Shown here piece by piece: positions 47,183 to 56,221 of a DNA stretch of 64,000 nt. Numbering within the stretch: position 1 is the stretch's first letter; every line of letters begins with the position of its first letter. The stretch comes from JAENVU01 sp963801105 (GTDB taxonomy: Bacteria > Actinomycetota > Acidimicrobiia > IMCC26256 > JAENVU01), in assembly GCA_963801105.1 (NCBI GenBank), contig CAWDDH010000003.1:1054001-1118000 (forward strand). Direction: 5' to 3'. The notes beneath the pieces are model-generated. The model did not search any database. It was not told the origin of the DNA and saw only the letters and a list, made by a program, of their open reading frames with translations. Position numbers and translations under genes: made by a program.

Positions 47183-48584
47183 CTTGAGCTCGGTGTAGGC
47201 CTCGATCGCGTAGATCGACATGTCCTTGCCGTAGCCGGACTGCTTGAAGCCGCCGTGGGGCATCTCGGAGGTGATCGGGATGTGGTCGTTCACCCAGACG
47301 CAGCCGAAGTCGAGCGCGGCCGTCATCCGCATCGCGCGCGCCGACGTCGGTGGTCCACACGCTGGCCGAGAGTCCGTAGTCGACGTCGTTCGCCCACGCG
47401 AGCGCCTCGTCGTCGTCGGCGAACCGCTGCACGGTCACGACGGGACCGAAGACCTCGCGCTGCACGATCTCGGAGTCCTGGGCCGGGTTGACGACGACCG
47501 ACGGGGCGTAGAAGTACCCGGGGCGATCGAGCGTCGTCCCCCCGACGGTCACCTCGGCCCCGGCCTCCTGCGCGCGTCCGACCATCCCGCCCACGCGCTC
47601 GAGCTGCCTGGCGGAGATGACCGGACCCATCGCGGTGTCCTCGGCGAAGGGGTCACCGGTGACGATCTGGCCGACCGACTCGGTGAGCCCGCTCACGAGG
47701 TCGTCGAAGACCTTGGGACCGGCGACGAGCCGGCACGGCGCGGTGCAGTCCTGCCCCGAGTTGTAGTACGCCATCTCGGTGAGACAGGCGACCGCGGCCT
47801 CGACATCGGCGTCGTCGAAGATGATCACCGGCGCCTTGCCTCCGAGCTCGAGGTGGACGCGCTTCAGGGTCTCGGCCGCGGTCCGCGCGATGACCTTGCC
47901 GGTCTCGACGCTGCCGGTCAGTGACACCATTGCGACGTCCGGGTGACGGACCAGCGCGTCGCCGGCGCTCTTCCCGTCGCCGGTCACCACGTTGAGCACG
48001 CCGGGCGGGAGGATGTCGGCGGTGATCTCGGCGAGGCGCAACGCCGTCATCGGGGTCAGCTCGGACGGCTTGAGCACCACGGTGTTCCCGGCTGCGAGCG
48101 CGGGACCGAGCTTCCAGGTGGCCATGTTGATCGGGTAGTTCCAGGGAGCGATCGACCCGACGACCCCCAGCGGGTCCCGGCGGAGGTACGAGGTGTGCTC
48201 CTCGATGTACTCGCCGGCGGCACGCCCTTCGAGGAACCGGGCGCCGGCGGCGAAGAAGCGCCAGTTGTCGAGGGTGAGATCCATCTCGAACTCGATCATC
48301 CCGGCGGGCTTGCCGCAGTTCTCCATCTCGATGCGCTTGATGTTCTCGAGGTCGGCGGAGATCGCGTCGGCGACCCCGTGCAGCGCCTCGCTGCGGGCCC
48401 GGGGCGTGAGCGTCCGCCAGGCCCCGAACGCGTCCTTGGCCGCGGCGACGGCGGTGTCGACGTCGACCGCGTCGGACGCGGGGACCTCGGCGATCACCTC
48501 GCCGGTCGCCGGGTTGCGGACCTCCTCGGTCCGCCCGGAGGCCGCCGGGACCCACGCGCCCGCGATGTGGTTCTGGTTCGGCAT
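47162..48584 (-). CDS. Aldehyde dehydrogenase (aminobutyraldehyde type), frame broken near 47340
   Basis: NAD-dependent oxidation of an aldehyde to acid. It begins MPNQNHIAGAWVPAASG, with APWNYPIN, ELGGKAPVIIFDDAD (general base Glu) and the nucleophile in NSGQDCTAPCR, a pattern shared with gamma-aminobutyraldehyde dehydrogenases. The frame is lost at GLSASVWTTDVG; removing one base in the GCGCGCG run at about 47334-47343 restores MRMTAALDFGCVWVNDHIPI and an end at KHVMIKH, stop at 47162. About 474 residues. With the Pot transporter it suggests polyamine use. Confidence 0.88.
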
Positions 48585-48668
48585 TGCGTCGCTCCTCGTC
48601 GGATGCCTGCCTGGCTGACAACGATATTGCGTCCCGCACCCGCAGGTACGCAAGGGAATCCGTGGAAA

Positions 48669-48688
48669 TCCGTCGATTTGATGACGGA
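48669..48688. promoter_or_regulatory. Candidate operator, TCCGTC-N8-GACGGA
   Basis: An inverted repeat in the divergent region between the aldehyde dehydrogenase and potA. It lies within a cluster of GGAATCCG/GAAATCCG words at 48655-48693. GGATTCCGTC occurs again upstream of the lrp gene (42552-42561), so Lrp is a candidate binder. Inference only. Confidence 0.3.
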
Positions 48689-48766
48689 ATCCGCCATGAA
48701 TGGATCTTGCGTCGACGGTGCAGATCCGTGAGACTCCGGCGACCCTTGTGGGAGGTGCGGCACCGC

Positions 48767-49882
48767 GTGAGCGATGAGACGGTCATCGGCATCGAGCGTG
48801 TCACCAAGCGATTCGGTGATTTCGTGGCCGTCGACAATGCGCACTTCGACATCCGCCGGGGTGAGTTCTTCTCGATGCTCGGGCCCTCCGGGTGTGGCAA
48901 GACCACGACGCTGCGGATGATCGCCGGATTCGAGCAGCCGACCGCGGGGGCGATCCGCCTCGAAGGTGAGGACGTCTCTCGCGTCCCGCCTTACAAGCGC
49001 AACGTCAACACGGTGTTCCAGCAGTACGCGCTGTTCCCGCACCTCACCGTCTCGGCCAACGTGGCCTTCGGGCTCCAGGCCAAGAAGGTGCCCAAGGCCG
49101 AGATCGCAGGCCGGGTCGACGAGATGCTCGGCGTGGTCCGCCTCGCCGACTTCGGCAATCGCAAGCCGGCGCAGCTCTCGGGCGGCCAGCAGCAGCGGAT
49201 CGCGCTCGCTCGGGCGCTCGTGAACTTCCCCAGCGCGCTCCTGCTCGACGAGCCGCTCGGCGCCCTGGACCTCAAGCTCCGCCAGGCGATGCAGCTCGAA
49301 CTCAAGCGCATTCAGCGCGAGGTGGGGATCACCTTCGTCTTCGTCACTCACGATCAGGAGGAGGCGCTCACCATGAGCGACCGGATCGCGGTGATGTCAG
49401 ACGGGCGGGTCGAGCAGATCGGCACGCCGGAGCAGATCTACCACGAGCCGGCGTCGGAGTTCGTCGCCGGATTCATCGGGATGGCCAACCTCATGCCGGC
49501 GGTCGTCGAATCGGCCGTGAACGGCGGGGCGGTCGCGCGGTTGGGTGACGGCTCGACGGTCAGCGGCTCGGCCGTCGACGGCCTCGCGCCGGGTGATCCG
49601 GCGACGTTCATGATTCGACCCGAGCGCATGCACGTGAAGGTCGACGGCGACGACGGCATCGGCGCCGAGGTCGTGGATCTGGTGTTCCAGGGACCTCTGA
49701 TCCGCTTCGAGCTCCGCGCCGCCGACGGCAGTCCGCTCGTTGCCCACGTGGGGCCCGAGGAGCAGCTGCCGCTGCTGCGGCCCGGCGACGACGTGCGGGT
49801 GATCTGGGACCACGATGGCGGGCGGTTGCTCCGCCGCACCGAGAAGTCCATCTCTGGCGACGCGCACCAACTGACCGAGTGA
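48767..49882 (+). CDS. potA: Spermidine/putrescine-type ABC transporter ATPase
   Basis: Drives uptake of polyamines or a related cation. The 371-residue protein has Walker A GPSGCGKT at 39-46, the Q loop NTVFQQYALFPHL, signature LSGGQQQRIALARAL, Walker B ALLLDEPLGALD and a C-terminal TOBE-type regulatory domain (FMIRPERMHV). The GTG start is preceded by GGGAGG. First gene of a potA-potD-potB-potC operon divergent from the aldehyde dehydrogenase. Confidence 0.92.
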   Translation: MSDETVIGIERVTKRFGDFVAVDNAHFDIRRGEFFSMLGPSGCGKTTTLRMIAGFEQPTAGAIRLEGEDVSRVPPYKRNVNTVFQQYALFPHLTVSANVAFGLQAKKVPKAEIAGRVDEMLGVVRLADFGNRKPAQLSGGQQQRIALARALVNFPSALLLDEPLGALDLKLRQAMQLELKRIQREVGITFVFVTHDQEEALTMSDRIAVMSDGRVEQIGTPEQIYHEPASEFVAGFIGMANLMPAVVESAVNGGAVARLGDGSTVSGSAVDGLAPGDPATFMIRPERMHVKVDGDDGIGAEVVDLVFQGPLIRFELRAADGSPLVAHVGPEEQLPLLRPGDDVRVIWDHDGGRLLRRTEKSISGDAHQLTE

Positions 49883-49904
49883 CCACTATGCAAGGGGAGG
49901 CACG

Positions 49905-51084
49905 ATGACCGAGCACGAAGCATTCATGAGAGCCGAGGCGGTGCGCATGGCGCGAGCTGCGATGTCCCGCCGCCGGTTCCTCGGTCGCGCGGGCGTCATG
50001 TTCGCCGGCGCCGCGGTGGCGCCGGCGGTACTCGCTGCCTGCGGGTCCTCCGGATCCACGGCGGGCGGCGGCAGCGACAAGTCGGTGACGATCTCGAACT
50101 GGACGGCGTACATCAGCGCGCAGTCCAAGAAGGACTTCACCAAGGACACCGGGATCAAGCTCACCTACAACGAGGACATCAACGACAACAACGAGTACTT
50201 CGCCAAGGTCCGGCCGAACCTCTCCCGGGACCAGAGCATCGGCTCCGACGCCTTCGTCCTCACGGACTGGATGGCCAACCGAATGATCAACCAGGTGAAG
50301 TGGACCCAGCCCCTCGTGGTCAAGGACTTCCCCAACAAGACCAACCTGCGGGCCGCGCTGCGCCACCCCGCCTTCGACCCCGAGCGCAAGTCCAGCGCGC
50401 CATGGGCGAGCGGCGTCGCCGGCATCGCCTACAACCTCGACAGCACGGGCGGCAAGGAGGTCAACACCATCGACGACTTCCTCGCGGTCCAGGGGACCAA
50501 GACCATCCTGAGCGAGATGCGCGACACGGTCGGGCTCTTCATGATGGCGGACGGCAAGGACATCACCGTCCCCACCTACGCCGACGCACAGCCTTCGTTC
50601 GACCGGATCCAGAAGGCCCTCCAAGACGGCCAGATCGACGGCACGAACGGGAACGAGTACGTGAACGACCTCGGCAGCGGCAACCTCGCGGCCGCGTTCG
50701 CGTGGTCGGGTGACGTGGCGCAGATCGCCAAGGACAACCCGAGCGTGAAGTTCGCGGTGCCCGAGTCCGGGGGCACGCTCTGGTCCGACAACTTCATGCT
50801 GCCCATGACCACCGACAAGGCCGGGCTCGCCACCGACTTCATCAACTTCTTCTACGACCCGAAGAACGCGGCGGTGCTCACGGCGGAGATCCAGTACATC
50901 TCGCCCGTCGACGGTGTGGCCGAGGAGCTCACCAAGCTCGGCGGGGACGCGGCCAAGTTGGTCGATGATCCCCTGGTCGTCCCCACCGACGAGTTCCTCG
51001 CGGGCCTGTCGATCTTCGGGCCGTTGACCTCGAAGGAAGAGCAGGAGTTCGACAAGCGCTTCGCGCGAGATCACGGGTACCTGA
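49905..51084 (+). CDS. potD: Polyamine-type substrate-binding lipoprotein, frame broken near 51065
   Basis: Extracytoplasmic binding protein (about 392 residues) with a twin-arginine lipoprotein signal: SRRRFLGRAGVMFAG, then VLAAC as lipobox. Mature part: VTISNWTAYIS, TYNEDINDNNEYFAKV, YNLDSTGGKEVNTIDDFL, VPESGGTLWSDNFMLP, as in PotD. The original frame shows no stop until 51980. One extra base at about 51065 instead gives EITGT and a TGA at 51082-51084, three bases before potB. AAGGGGAGG precedes the ATG. Confidence 0.9.
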
Positions 51085-51087
51085 TCG

Positions 51088-51954
51088 GTGGAGCGCGACG
51101 ACGAGGGGCGCAAGCGCGCCCGGTGGGCACCGTGGTTGCTGCTGGGGCCGGGGATGCTCTTCCTCGTCGTGTTCTTCTTCTTCCCGCTCTACACGCTCGG
51201 GCGGATGGCATTGTCCGAGAGCCCGAGTCGGTTCGCCGATCCGGTGTTCGGGTGGCACTGGGAGAACTTCAACAGCGCCTTCTCGAGCTACGGCAGCCAG
51301 TTCGTGCGCTCGTTCGTGTACGCCGCGCTCGCCACGCTGCTGGCGCTGCTCATCGCCTACCCCCTGGCGTACGTGATCGCGTTCCGAGGCGGTCGATGGC
51401 GGAACCTGCTGCTCGGGCTCGTCGTGGTCCCGTTCTTCACGAACTTCCTCATCCGCACACTGGCGTGGAAGACGATTCTCGGCGACCAGGGGACGGTGGT
51501 GGGGTTCCTGCGCGACATCGGCATCTTCGGCCCGGGCGACACGTTGTTGCGCACGCCGGCCGCGGTGATCGGCGGCTTGACCTACAACTTCCTGCCCTTC
51601 ATGGTGCTCCCGCTCTATGTCGCGCTCGAGAAGATCGATCCGCGTCTGGTCGACGCGGCGCGCGACCTCTACTCCAACACGTGGCGGGCGTTCCGCAAGG
51701 TGGTCTTCCCGCTGTCGCTCCCCGGCGTGTTCGCGGGCAGCCTGCTCGTGTTCATCCCCGCGGCCGGCGACTTCGTGAACGCGTACTACCTCGGAAACTC
51801 GCGCACCTCGATGATCGGGAACGTGGTGCAGAACCAGTTCCTCGTCCAGGTCGACTATCCCGTCGCCGCTGCGCTCTCGTTCGTCTTCATGGCCATCGTG
51901 ATGGCGATCGTCATCGTCTACGCCCGCGTGCTCGGTACCGAGGACCTCGCATGA
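51088..51954 (+). CDS. potB: Polyamine ABC transporter permease
   Basis: A 288-residue inner-membrane permease with six predicted helices: WLLLGPGMLFLVVFFFFPLY, the NSFVYAALATLLALLIAYPLAYVIAF region, and the cytosolic EAA loop LVDAARDLYSNTWRAFRKVVFPLSLPG that contacts PotA. GTG start 3 bases after the inferred potD stop. Confidence 0.92.
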   Translation: MERDDEGRKRARWAPWLLLGPGMLFLVVFFFFPLYTLGRMALSESPSRFADPVFGWHWENFNSAFSSYGSQFVRSFVYAALATLLALLIAYPLAYVIAFRGGRWRNLLLGLVVVPFFTNFLIRTLAWKTILGDQGTVVGFLRDIGIFGPGDTLLRTPAAVIGGLTYNFLPFMVLPLYVALEKIDPRLVDAARDLYSNTWRAFRKVVFPLSLPGVFAGSLLVFIPAAGDFVNAYYLGNSRTSMIGNVVQNQFLVQVDYPVAAALSFVFMAIVMAIVIVYARVLGTEDLA

Positions 51955-51976
51955 CCGCCCCGGTGAGGACGCCGCG

Positions 51977-52867
51977 ATGACGGCGCTGATGCAGCAGTCG
52001 GAGAAGCGCAGCGACGCCATGGGCACGGTGACCTCACCGGGCGGCCGGGTCGGCAAGATCCTCGTGAACCTCGCGGCCGCGGCCTCGCTGCTCTACCTGT
52101 TCCTCCCGATCTTCGTCATCGTGGCGTTCAGCTTCAACGAGCCGAAGGGGAAGTTCAACGCGGTGTGGCAGGGCTTCACGCTCGACAACTGGCTGCACCC
52201 GACCCCGCCCCTGAACGCCTCGCCCCTGGTGAGCGCATTGCTTCTCAGCCTGCGGATCGCGCTCATCGCGTCGGCGGTCGCGACGGTGCTCGGCACCTTC
52301 ATGGCGATCGCGATCGTGCGGTACCGGTTCCGCGGGTCCGGATCGATCAACTTCCTCAACGTGCTGCCGCTGACCACGCCCGAGATCGTGCTCGGCGCGT
52401 CACTCCTCACCCTGTTCCTCGAGCCGCACCTCGTTACCGGGAACCACCAGTTCCAACTCGGGTTCTCGACGATCCTGATCGCGCACATCATGTTCTGCAT
52501 CAGTTACGTCGCGCTCACGGTCAAGGCCCGCATCCGCGGGTTCGACTGGACCCTCGAGGACGCGGCGATGGACCTCGGTGCGACACCGACCCGGACGTTC
52601 CTGAAGGTGACGCTGCCGCTCATCACGCCGGGAATCTTCGCCGCGTTCATGCTGTCGTTCGCATTGTCGATCGACGACTTCATCATCACGTACTTCGTCT
52701 CCGGCCCGAGTACGCAGACCTTCCCCGTCCGCATCTTCGGTCAGTCGCGGGTCGGGACGCCTCCACAGATCAACGTGCTCGCGTCGATGATCCTCTTCGG
52801 CAGCGTCGGCGTGATGGCGCTCGGCACCTGGCTCGGTGCGCGCCGCCGTCGCCGGCTGGGGCTGTAG
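51977..52867 (+). CDS. potC: Polyamine ABC transporter permease
   Basis: Second permease (296 residues): LLYLFLPIFVIVAFSFNEPKG, LRIALIASAVATVLGTFMAIAIVRY, and EAA loop TLEDAAMDLGATPTRTFLKVTLPLITPG, followed by SFALSIDDFIITYFVSGP typical of PotC. It begins 22 bases after potB and ends with an Arg-rich tail; mmsA follows after 7 bases. Confidence 0.92.
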   Translation: MTALMQQSEKRSDAMGTVTSPGGRVGKILVNLAAAASLLYLFLPIFVIVAFSFNEPKGKFNAVWQGFTLDNWLHPTPPLNASPLVSALLLSLRIALIASAVATVLGTFMAIAIVRYRFRGSGSINFLNVLPLTTPEIVLGASLLTLFLEPHLVTGNHQFQLGFSTILIAHIMFCISYVALTVKARIRGFDWTLEDAAMDLGATPTRTFLKVTLPLITPGIFAAFMLSFALSIDDFIITYFVSGPSTQTFPVRIFGQSRVGTPPQINVLASMILFGSVGVMALGTWLGARRRRRLGL

Positions 52868-52874
52868 CGGCGCC

Positions 52875-54357
52875 GTGGGTACCGTCCAGCACTGGATCGA
52901 TGGCAAGCCGTGGGACGGCGTCCCGGCGCGGACGGCCGACGTCTTCGACCCCTCCACCGGCGAGGTCGCGCGCACGGTCGCGCTGGCGGGCCCCGACGAG
53001 ATCGCGGCCGCCGTCGCGGGCGCAGCACGCGCTGGCGCGCGGGTGGGCCGAGACGCCGATCGGCCGGCGCGTGGCGGTGCTCTTCGCGTTCCGGGAGCTG
53101 CTCGAGCAGCGCAAGACCGAGCTGGCGCGCATCGTCAGCGCGGAGCACGGCAAGGTCGTCTCGGACGCGCTGGGCGAGGTCGCCCGTGGGCTCGAGGTCG
53201 TCGAGTTCTCGTGCGGGATCCCGCACCTCCTGAAGGGCGGCCACTCCGAGTCGGTCTCGACCGGGACCGACGTCCACTCGATCCGCCAGCCGCTCGGCGT
53301 GATGGCAGGTATCACGCCGTTCAACTTCCCGGCGATGGTCCCGATGTGGATGTTCCCGGTCGCTATCGCCTGCGGGAACGCGTTCGTGCTCAAGCCGAGC
53401 GAGCGTGACCCGTCGGCGTCGAACTGGATTGCCGAGCGTTGGGCCGAGGCCGGGTTGCCGGCGGGCGTGTTCACGGTGCTCCACGGCGACAAGGAAGCGG
53501 TCGACGGGCTGCTCGCGCACCCGGAGGTCCGCGCGGTCAGCTTCGTGGGCTCGACGCCGATCGCGGGGTACGTGTACGAGTCCGCGGCGCGCCACGGCAA
53601 GCGGGTCCAGGCCCTCGGTGGCGCCAAGAACCACATGGTCGTGCTGCCCGACGCGGAGGTCGATGCGGCGGCCGACGCGGCGGTGAGCGCGGGGTACGGG
53701 TCCGCGGGCGAGCGCTGCATGGCGATCTCGGTCGTGGTCGCGGTCGGCGACGTCGGCGACGCGCTCGTCGACGCGATCGCAGAGCGCACCCGCGCCCTGC
53801 GCGTGGGCGCGGGTGACGACGTGGAGGCGGAGATGGGTCCGCTCGTGACCGGAGCGCACCGGGATCGGGTGCTCGGGTACGTCGACGCCGGCGTCGCGGC
53901 GGGGGCGGACCTCGTGGTCGACGGTCGCGACCTCGCGACCGGGCCGGGCTTCTTCCTCGGCCCGTGCCTGTTCGATCGGGTGACGCCGGCGATGTCGATC
54001 TACACCGACGAGATCTTCGGCCCGGTGCTCTGCGTCGTGCGGGTCGAGACCTACGACGAGGCCGCGGCCCTCGTCTCGGAGAACCCGTACGCGAACGGCG
54101 CGGCCATCTTCACGCGCGACGGCGGCGCCGCCCGGCGCTTCGAGCACGAGGTCGACGCGGGGATGGTGGGGGTGAACGTGCCCATCCCGGTGCCGATGGC
54201 GTACTACTCCTTCGGCGGGTGGAAGCAGAGTCTCTTCGGCGACACGCACGTCCACGGTCCCGAGGGCGTGCACTTCGCGACGCGCGCGAAGGTCGTCACG
54301 ACGCGCTGGGGCGATCCGGCCCGACGGGGTCCGGACCTCGGCTTCCCGCGGACCTAG
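52875..54357 (+). CDS. mmsA: Methylmalonate-semialdehyde dehydrogenase (acylating), frame broken near 53020
   Basis: CoA-dependent oxidation of (methyl)malonate semialdehyde to propionyl- or acetyl-CoA, in valine or beta-alanine breakdown. The GTG start gives VGTVQHWIDGKPWDG. After AAAVAG the frame changes and continues QHALARGWAETPIGRRVAVLF, with one extra base at about 53017-53021. Downstream: PLGVMAGITPFNFPAMVPMWMFP, GAKNHMVVLPDAE, SAGERCMAISV with the catalytic Cys, and FGGWKQSLFGD. About 494 residues, normal for MmsA. It suits the omega-aminotransferase nearby, which could supply malonate semialdehyde. Confidence 0.92.
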
Positions 54358-55115
54358 ACCTCCTCGGTCACGAGGTCGGAGTCCCCGCGCGTGGTTCGCC
54401 GGCGTCGGGCGAGCAGGACCGCGACGAGCACGAGCGCCAACGCCCCGATGCCGACGAGCACGCCGATCAGCACCGAGTGGTCCGCGGCGCCGGTCGGGCC
54501 GGGGAGGACGGGCAGGCTCGTCCCGCTGAGGTAGTCGCCGGCCGCGGCGAGCTTGATGCTCAGCACGACCTGGCGGGGCGGCAACGGTCGGGCGTCGACG
54601 GGTTGCCAAGGGTCCGCGGACGCCGAGCGGAACACGCCCGTGCTGATCTCGGGCACCTCGAGGAGCAGCGTGCCCGGTCGGGCCAGCTCGCGCACGGGGG
54701 TGCCAGACGGCTCGTACGTCATCGCGATGCGGTAGTCGTTGCCGTTCGGGCGCAACCCGTCCGGGAGCGTGGCGAGTCGGGCTCCGTCGCGCGGCGTGAC
54801 GACGACCTGCACATGCGTGTCGCCGGCACGGGGGGCGACGGCGCCCGGGCCGAGCGTGATCACCACCTGTCCGTCCGGCGTGGAGAAGCCGCGGGCCGCG
54901 CTGCCGGCCGCCCCGAGTGCGACGCGGACGCGCACCCCTTCGGGTCGTCGGTTCCCGGCCTCGAACGCGGGCGGCGGCGCGACGAACCGGTATTCGGGGA
55001 TGGGCGAGAAGCCGTCGAAGAGCGGCCGGACGCCGGGTCCGCGACCGGCCACGACGACCAGCACGAGCAGCACGGCGAGGGCGAGCCCCGTCGAGACGGC
55101 TCGACCGCGCGTCAC
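54354..55115 (-). CDS. Membrane-anchored protein of unknown function
   Basis: A 253-residue protein with an N-terminal helix (LALAVLLVLVVVAG) and a C-terminal helix (VLIGVLVGIGALALVLVAVLLA) followed by RRRR. The region between is proline/glycine-rich and presumably extracytoplasmic, with segments such as PIPEYRFVAPPPAFEAG and LATLPDGLRPNGNDYRIAMTYEPSG. I do not recognise the family. The GTG start overlaps the CPBP-gene stop; the stop codon overlaps the mmsA stop on the other strand. Confidence 0.7.
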   Translation of the reverse strand: MTRGRAVSTGLALAVLLVLVVVAGRGPGVRPLFDGFSPIPEYRFVAPPPAFEAGNRRPEGVRVRVALGAAGSAARGFSTPDGQVVITLGPGAVAPRAGDTHVQVVVTPRDGARLATLPDGLRPNGNDYRIAMTYEPSGTPVRELARPGTLLLEVPEISTGVFRSASADPWQPVDARPLPPRQVVLSIKLAAAGDYLSGTSLPVLPGPTGAADHSVLIGVLVGIGALALVLVAVLLARRRRTTRGDSDLVTEEV

Positions 55116-55684
55116 AGCAGCACCAGGACGTTGGCCACCGCGTGGGTCACGGCCGAGGTCTCCCAGGACCCGGTGACGTGCCGCTGCCAGCCGAGCACCG
55201 CGCCGGCCGCCAGGTCGATCGGGAGGACCCAGAAGCCGTAGATCGGGACGTGCACGGCGGCGAAGAGCGCCGCGCTCCCCGCGACCGCCAGCACCGGCCC
55301 TCCCGGCGCGAGCAGCCCGAAGGCCAGGCGGCGGAACCAGATCTCCTCGGCCACCGCCGCGAGGGTCCCCGCGGCGACCGTGGAGGCGGTGAGCGGTCCC
55401 GGCGCAGTGCCGACGACGAGCAGCCGCGCGACCACGAATCCGAGGATGCCGACGGCCCCCGCCCACGCGGGCCGCACGACGGCCCGGCCCGTGCCCGGGG
55501 GGACGGGCAGCGCGAGACCGGCGACGGTCAGCACCGCGAACAGCACGAGCAGCGACACCGCCGGGTGGGCCGAGGCCGCGACGAGCGCGGGTCGGGCGGC
55601 GAGGAGGCCCGCGCCGATCGCGAGCAGCACGGTGGACCCCAGCCCGGGGCCCCGCGCGGTGAGGGTGGTCGGGCAGGTGGTCAT
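55112..55684 (-). CDS. CPBP-family intramembrane metalloprotease
   Basis: A 190-residue membrane protein with about six hydrophobic segments. It has the CAAX/CPBP motifs EEIWFRRLAFGLL (EExxxR), HVPIYGFWV and THAVANVLV, which supply the zinc ligands. Possible roles are peptide processing or membrane-protein quality control; the substrate is unknown. It is coupled by 4-base overlaps to both flanking genes. Confidence 0.85.
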   Translation of the reverse strand: MTTCPTTLTARGPGLGSTVLLAIGAGLLAARPALVAASAHPAVSLLVLFAVLTVAGLALPVPPGTGRAVVRPAWAGAVGILGFVVARLLVVGTAPGPLTASTVAAGTLAAVAEEIWFRRLAFGLLAPGGPVLAVAGSAALFAAVHVPIYGFWVLPIDLAAGAVLGWQRHVTGSWETSAVTHAVANVLVLL

Positions 55685-56099
55685 CCGACGGTGAAGGAGA
55701 CCGCGGCGTCCACCGAGTTGGCGAAGGGGAGGTGGTCGGACGCCACGAACTCGGCCTGGATCGTGTGCTCTCCCGGGCTCAGCCCGGTCACCGGGACGCG
55801 GGGACGGTTGATCATCGCGATCACCCGGCCGTCGACGCTGACGTGGATGTGCCCGCGACGGGGATCGACCCGCCCACCGACCTGGGTTCCCTGGACCAGG
55901 CGGGCGTGGCGCAGGACGACCTGCACGACGAGGTCCGGGCCCGGTCACGGCGTTGGGCTGCGGCGCGGTGATCTGCAGGGTCGCGGGGGTGCGGGGGCGG
56001 GCCGTCGCGCCGGACCCGCCCGAGCAGGCCGCCAGCGCGGCGCGACGCGAGGACCGTCGCGACCAGCCATCGTGAGGGGCGGGAGGACGTGACGCGCAC
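55681..56099 (-). CDS. Small lipoprotein, two frame breaks
   Basis: The parts, in three successive frames, are: a signal start VRVTSSRPSRWLVATVLA (GTG 56099), then a lipobox ALAACSGGSG and ATLQITAPQPNAVTGP, then LVVQVVLRHARLVQGTQVGGRVDPRRGHIHVSVDGRVIAMI to SVDAAVSFTVG. One extra base each near 56030 and 55940 joins them into about 138 residues. The HIHVSVDG segment is the sort of exposed beta-sandwich seen in extracytoplasmic domains, but I cannot name the family. The stop overlaps the CPBP start. Confidence 0.6.
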
Positions 56100-56221
56100 G
56101 ACCGGCGATCATACGGTGGAACTCCACGGCCGATCCCGGTATTGTTGCTCGGCCACTGCAAATTGTTCCCGGAGTAGCGTCGCGCCACCGCGTGACGTCC
56201 GGGGGGATGGGGAACGAACGC

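Noticed and set aside
51088..51980. A PotD-PotB read-through fusion (potD frame open to 51980)
   Set aside because: The extension is out of frame with potB and composed of Arg/Ala-rich shadow sequence. One extra base near 51065 gives a normal PotD end and stop before potB.
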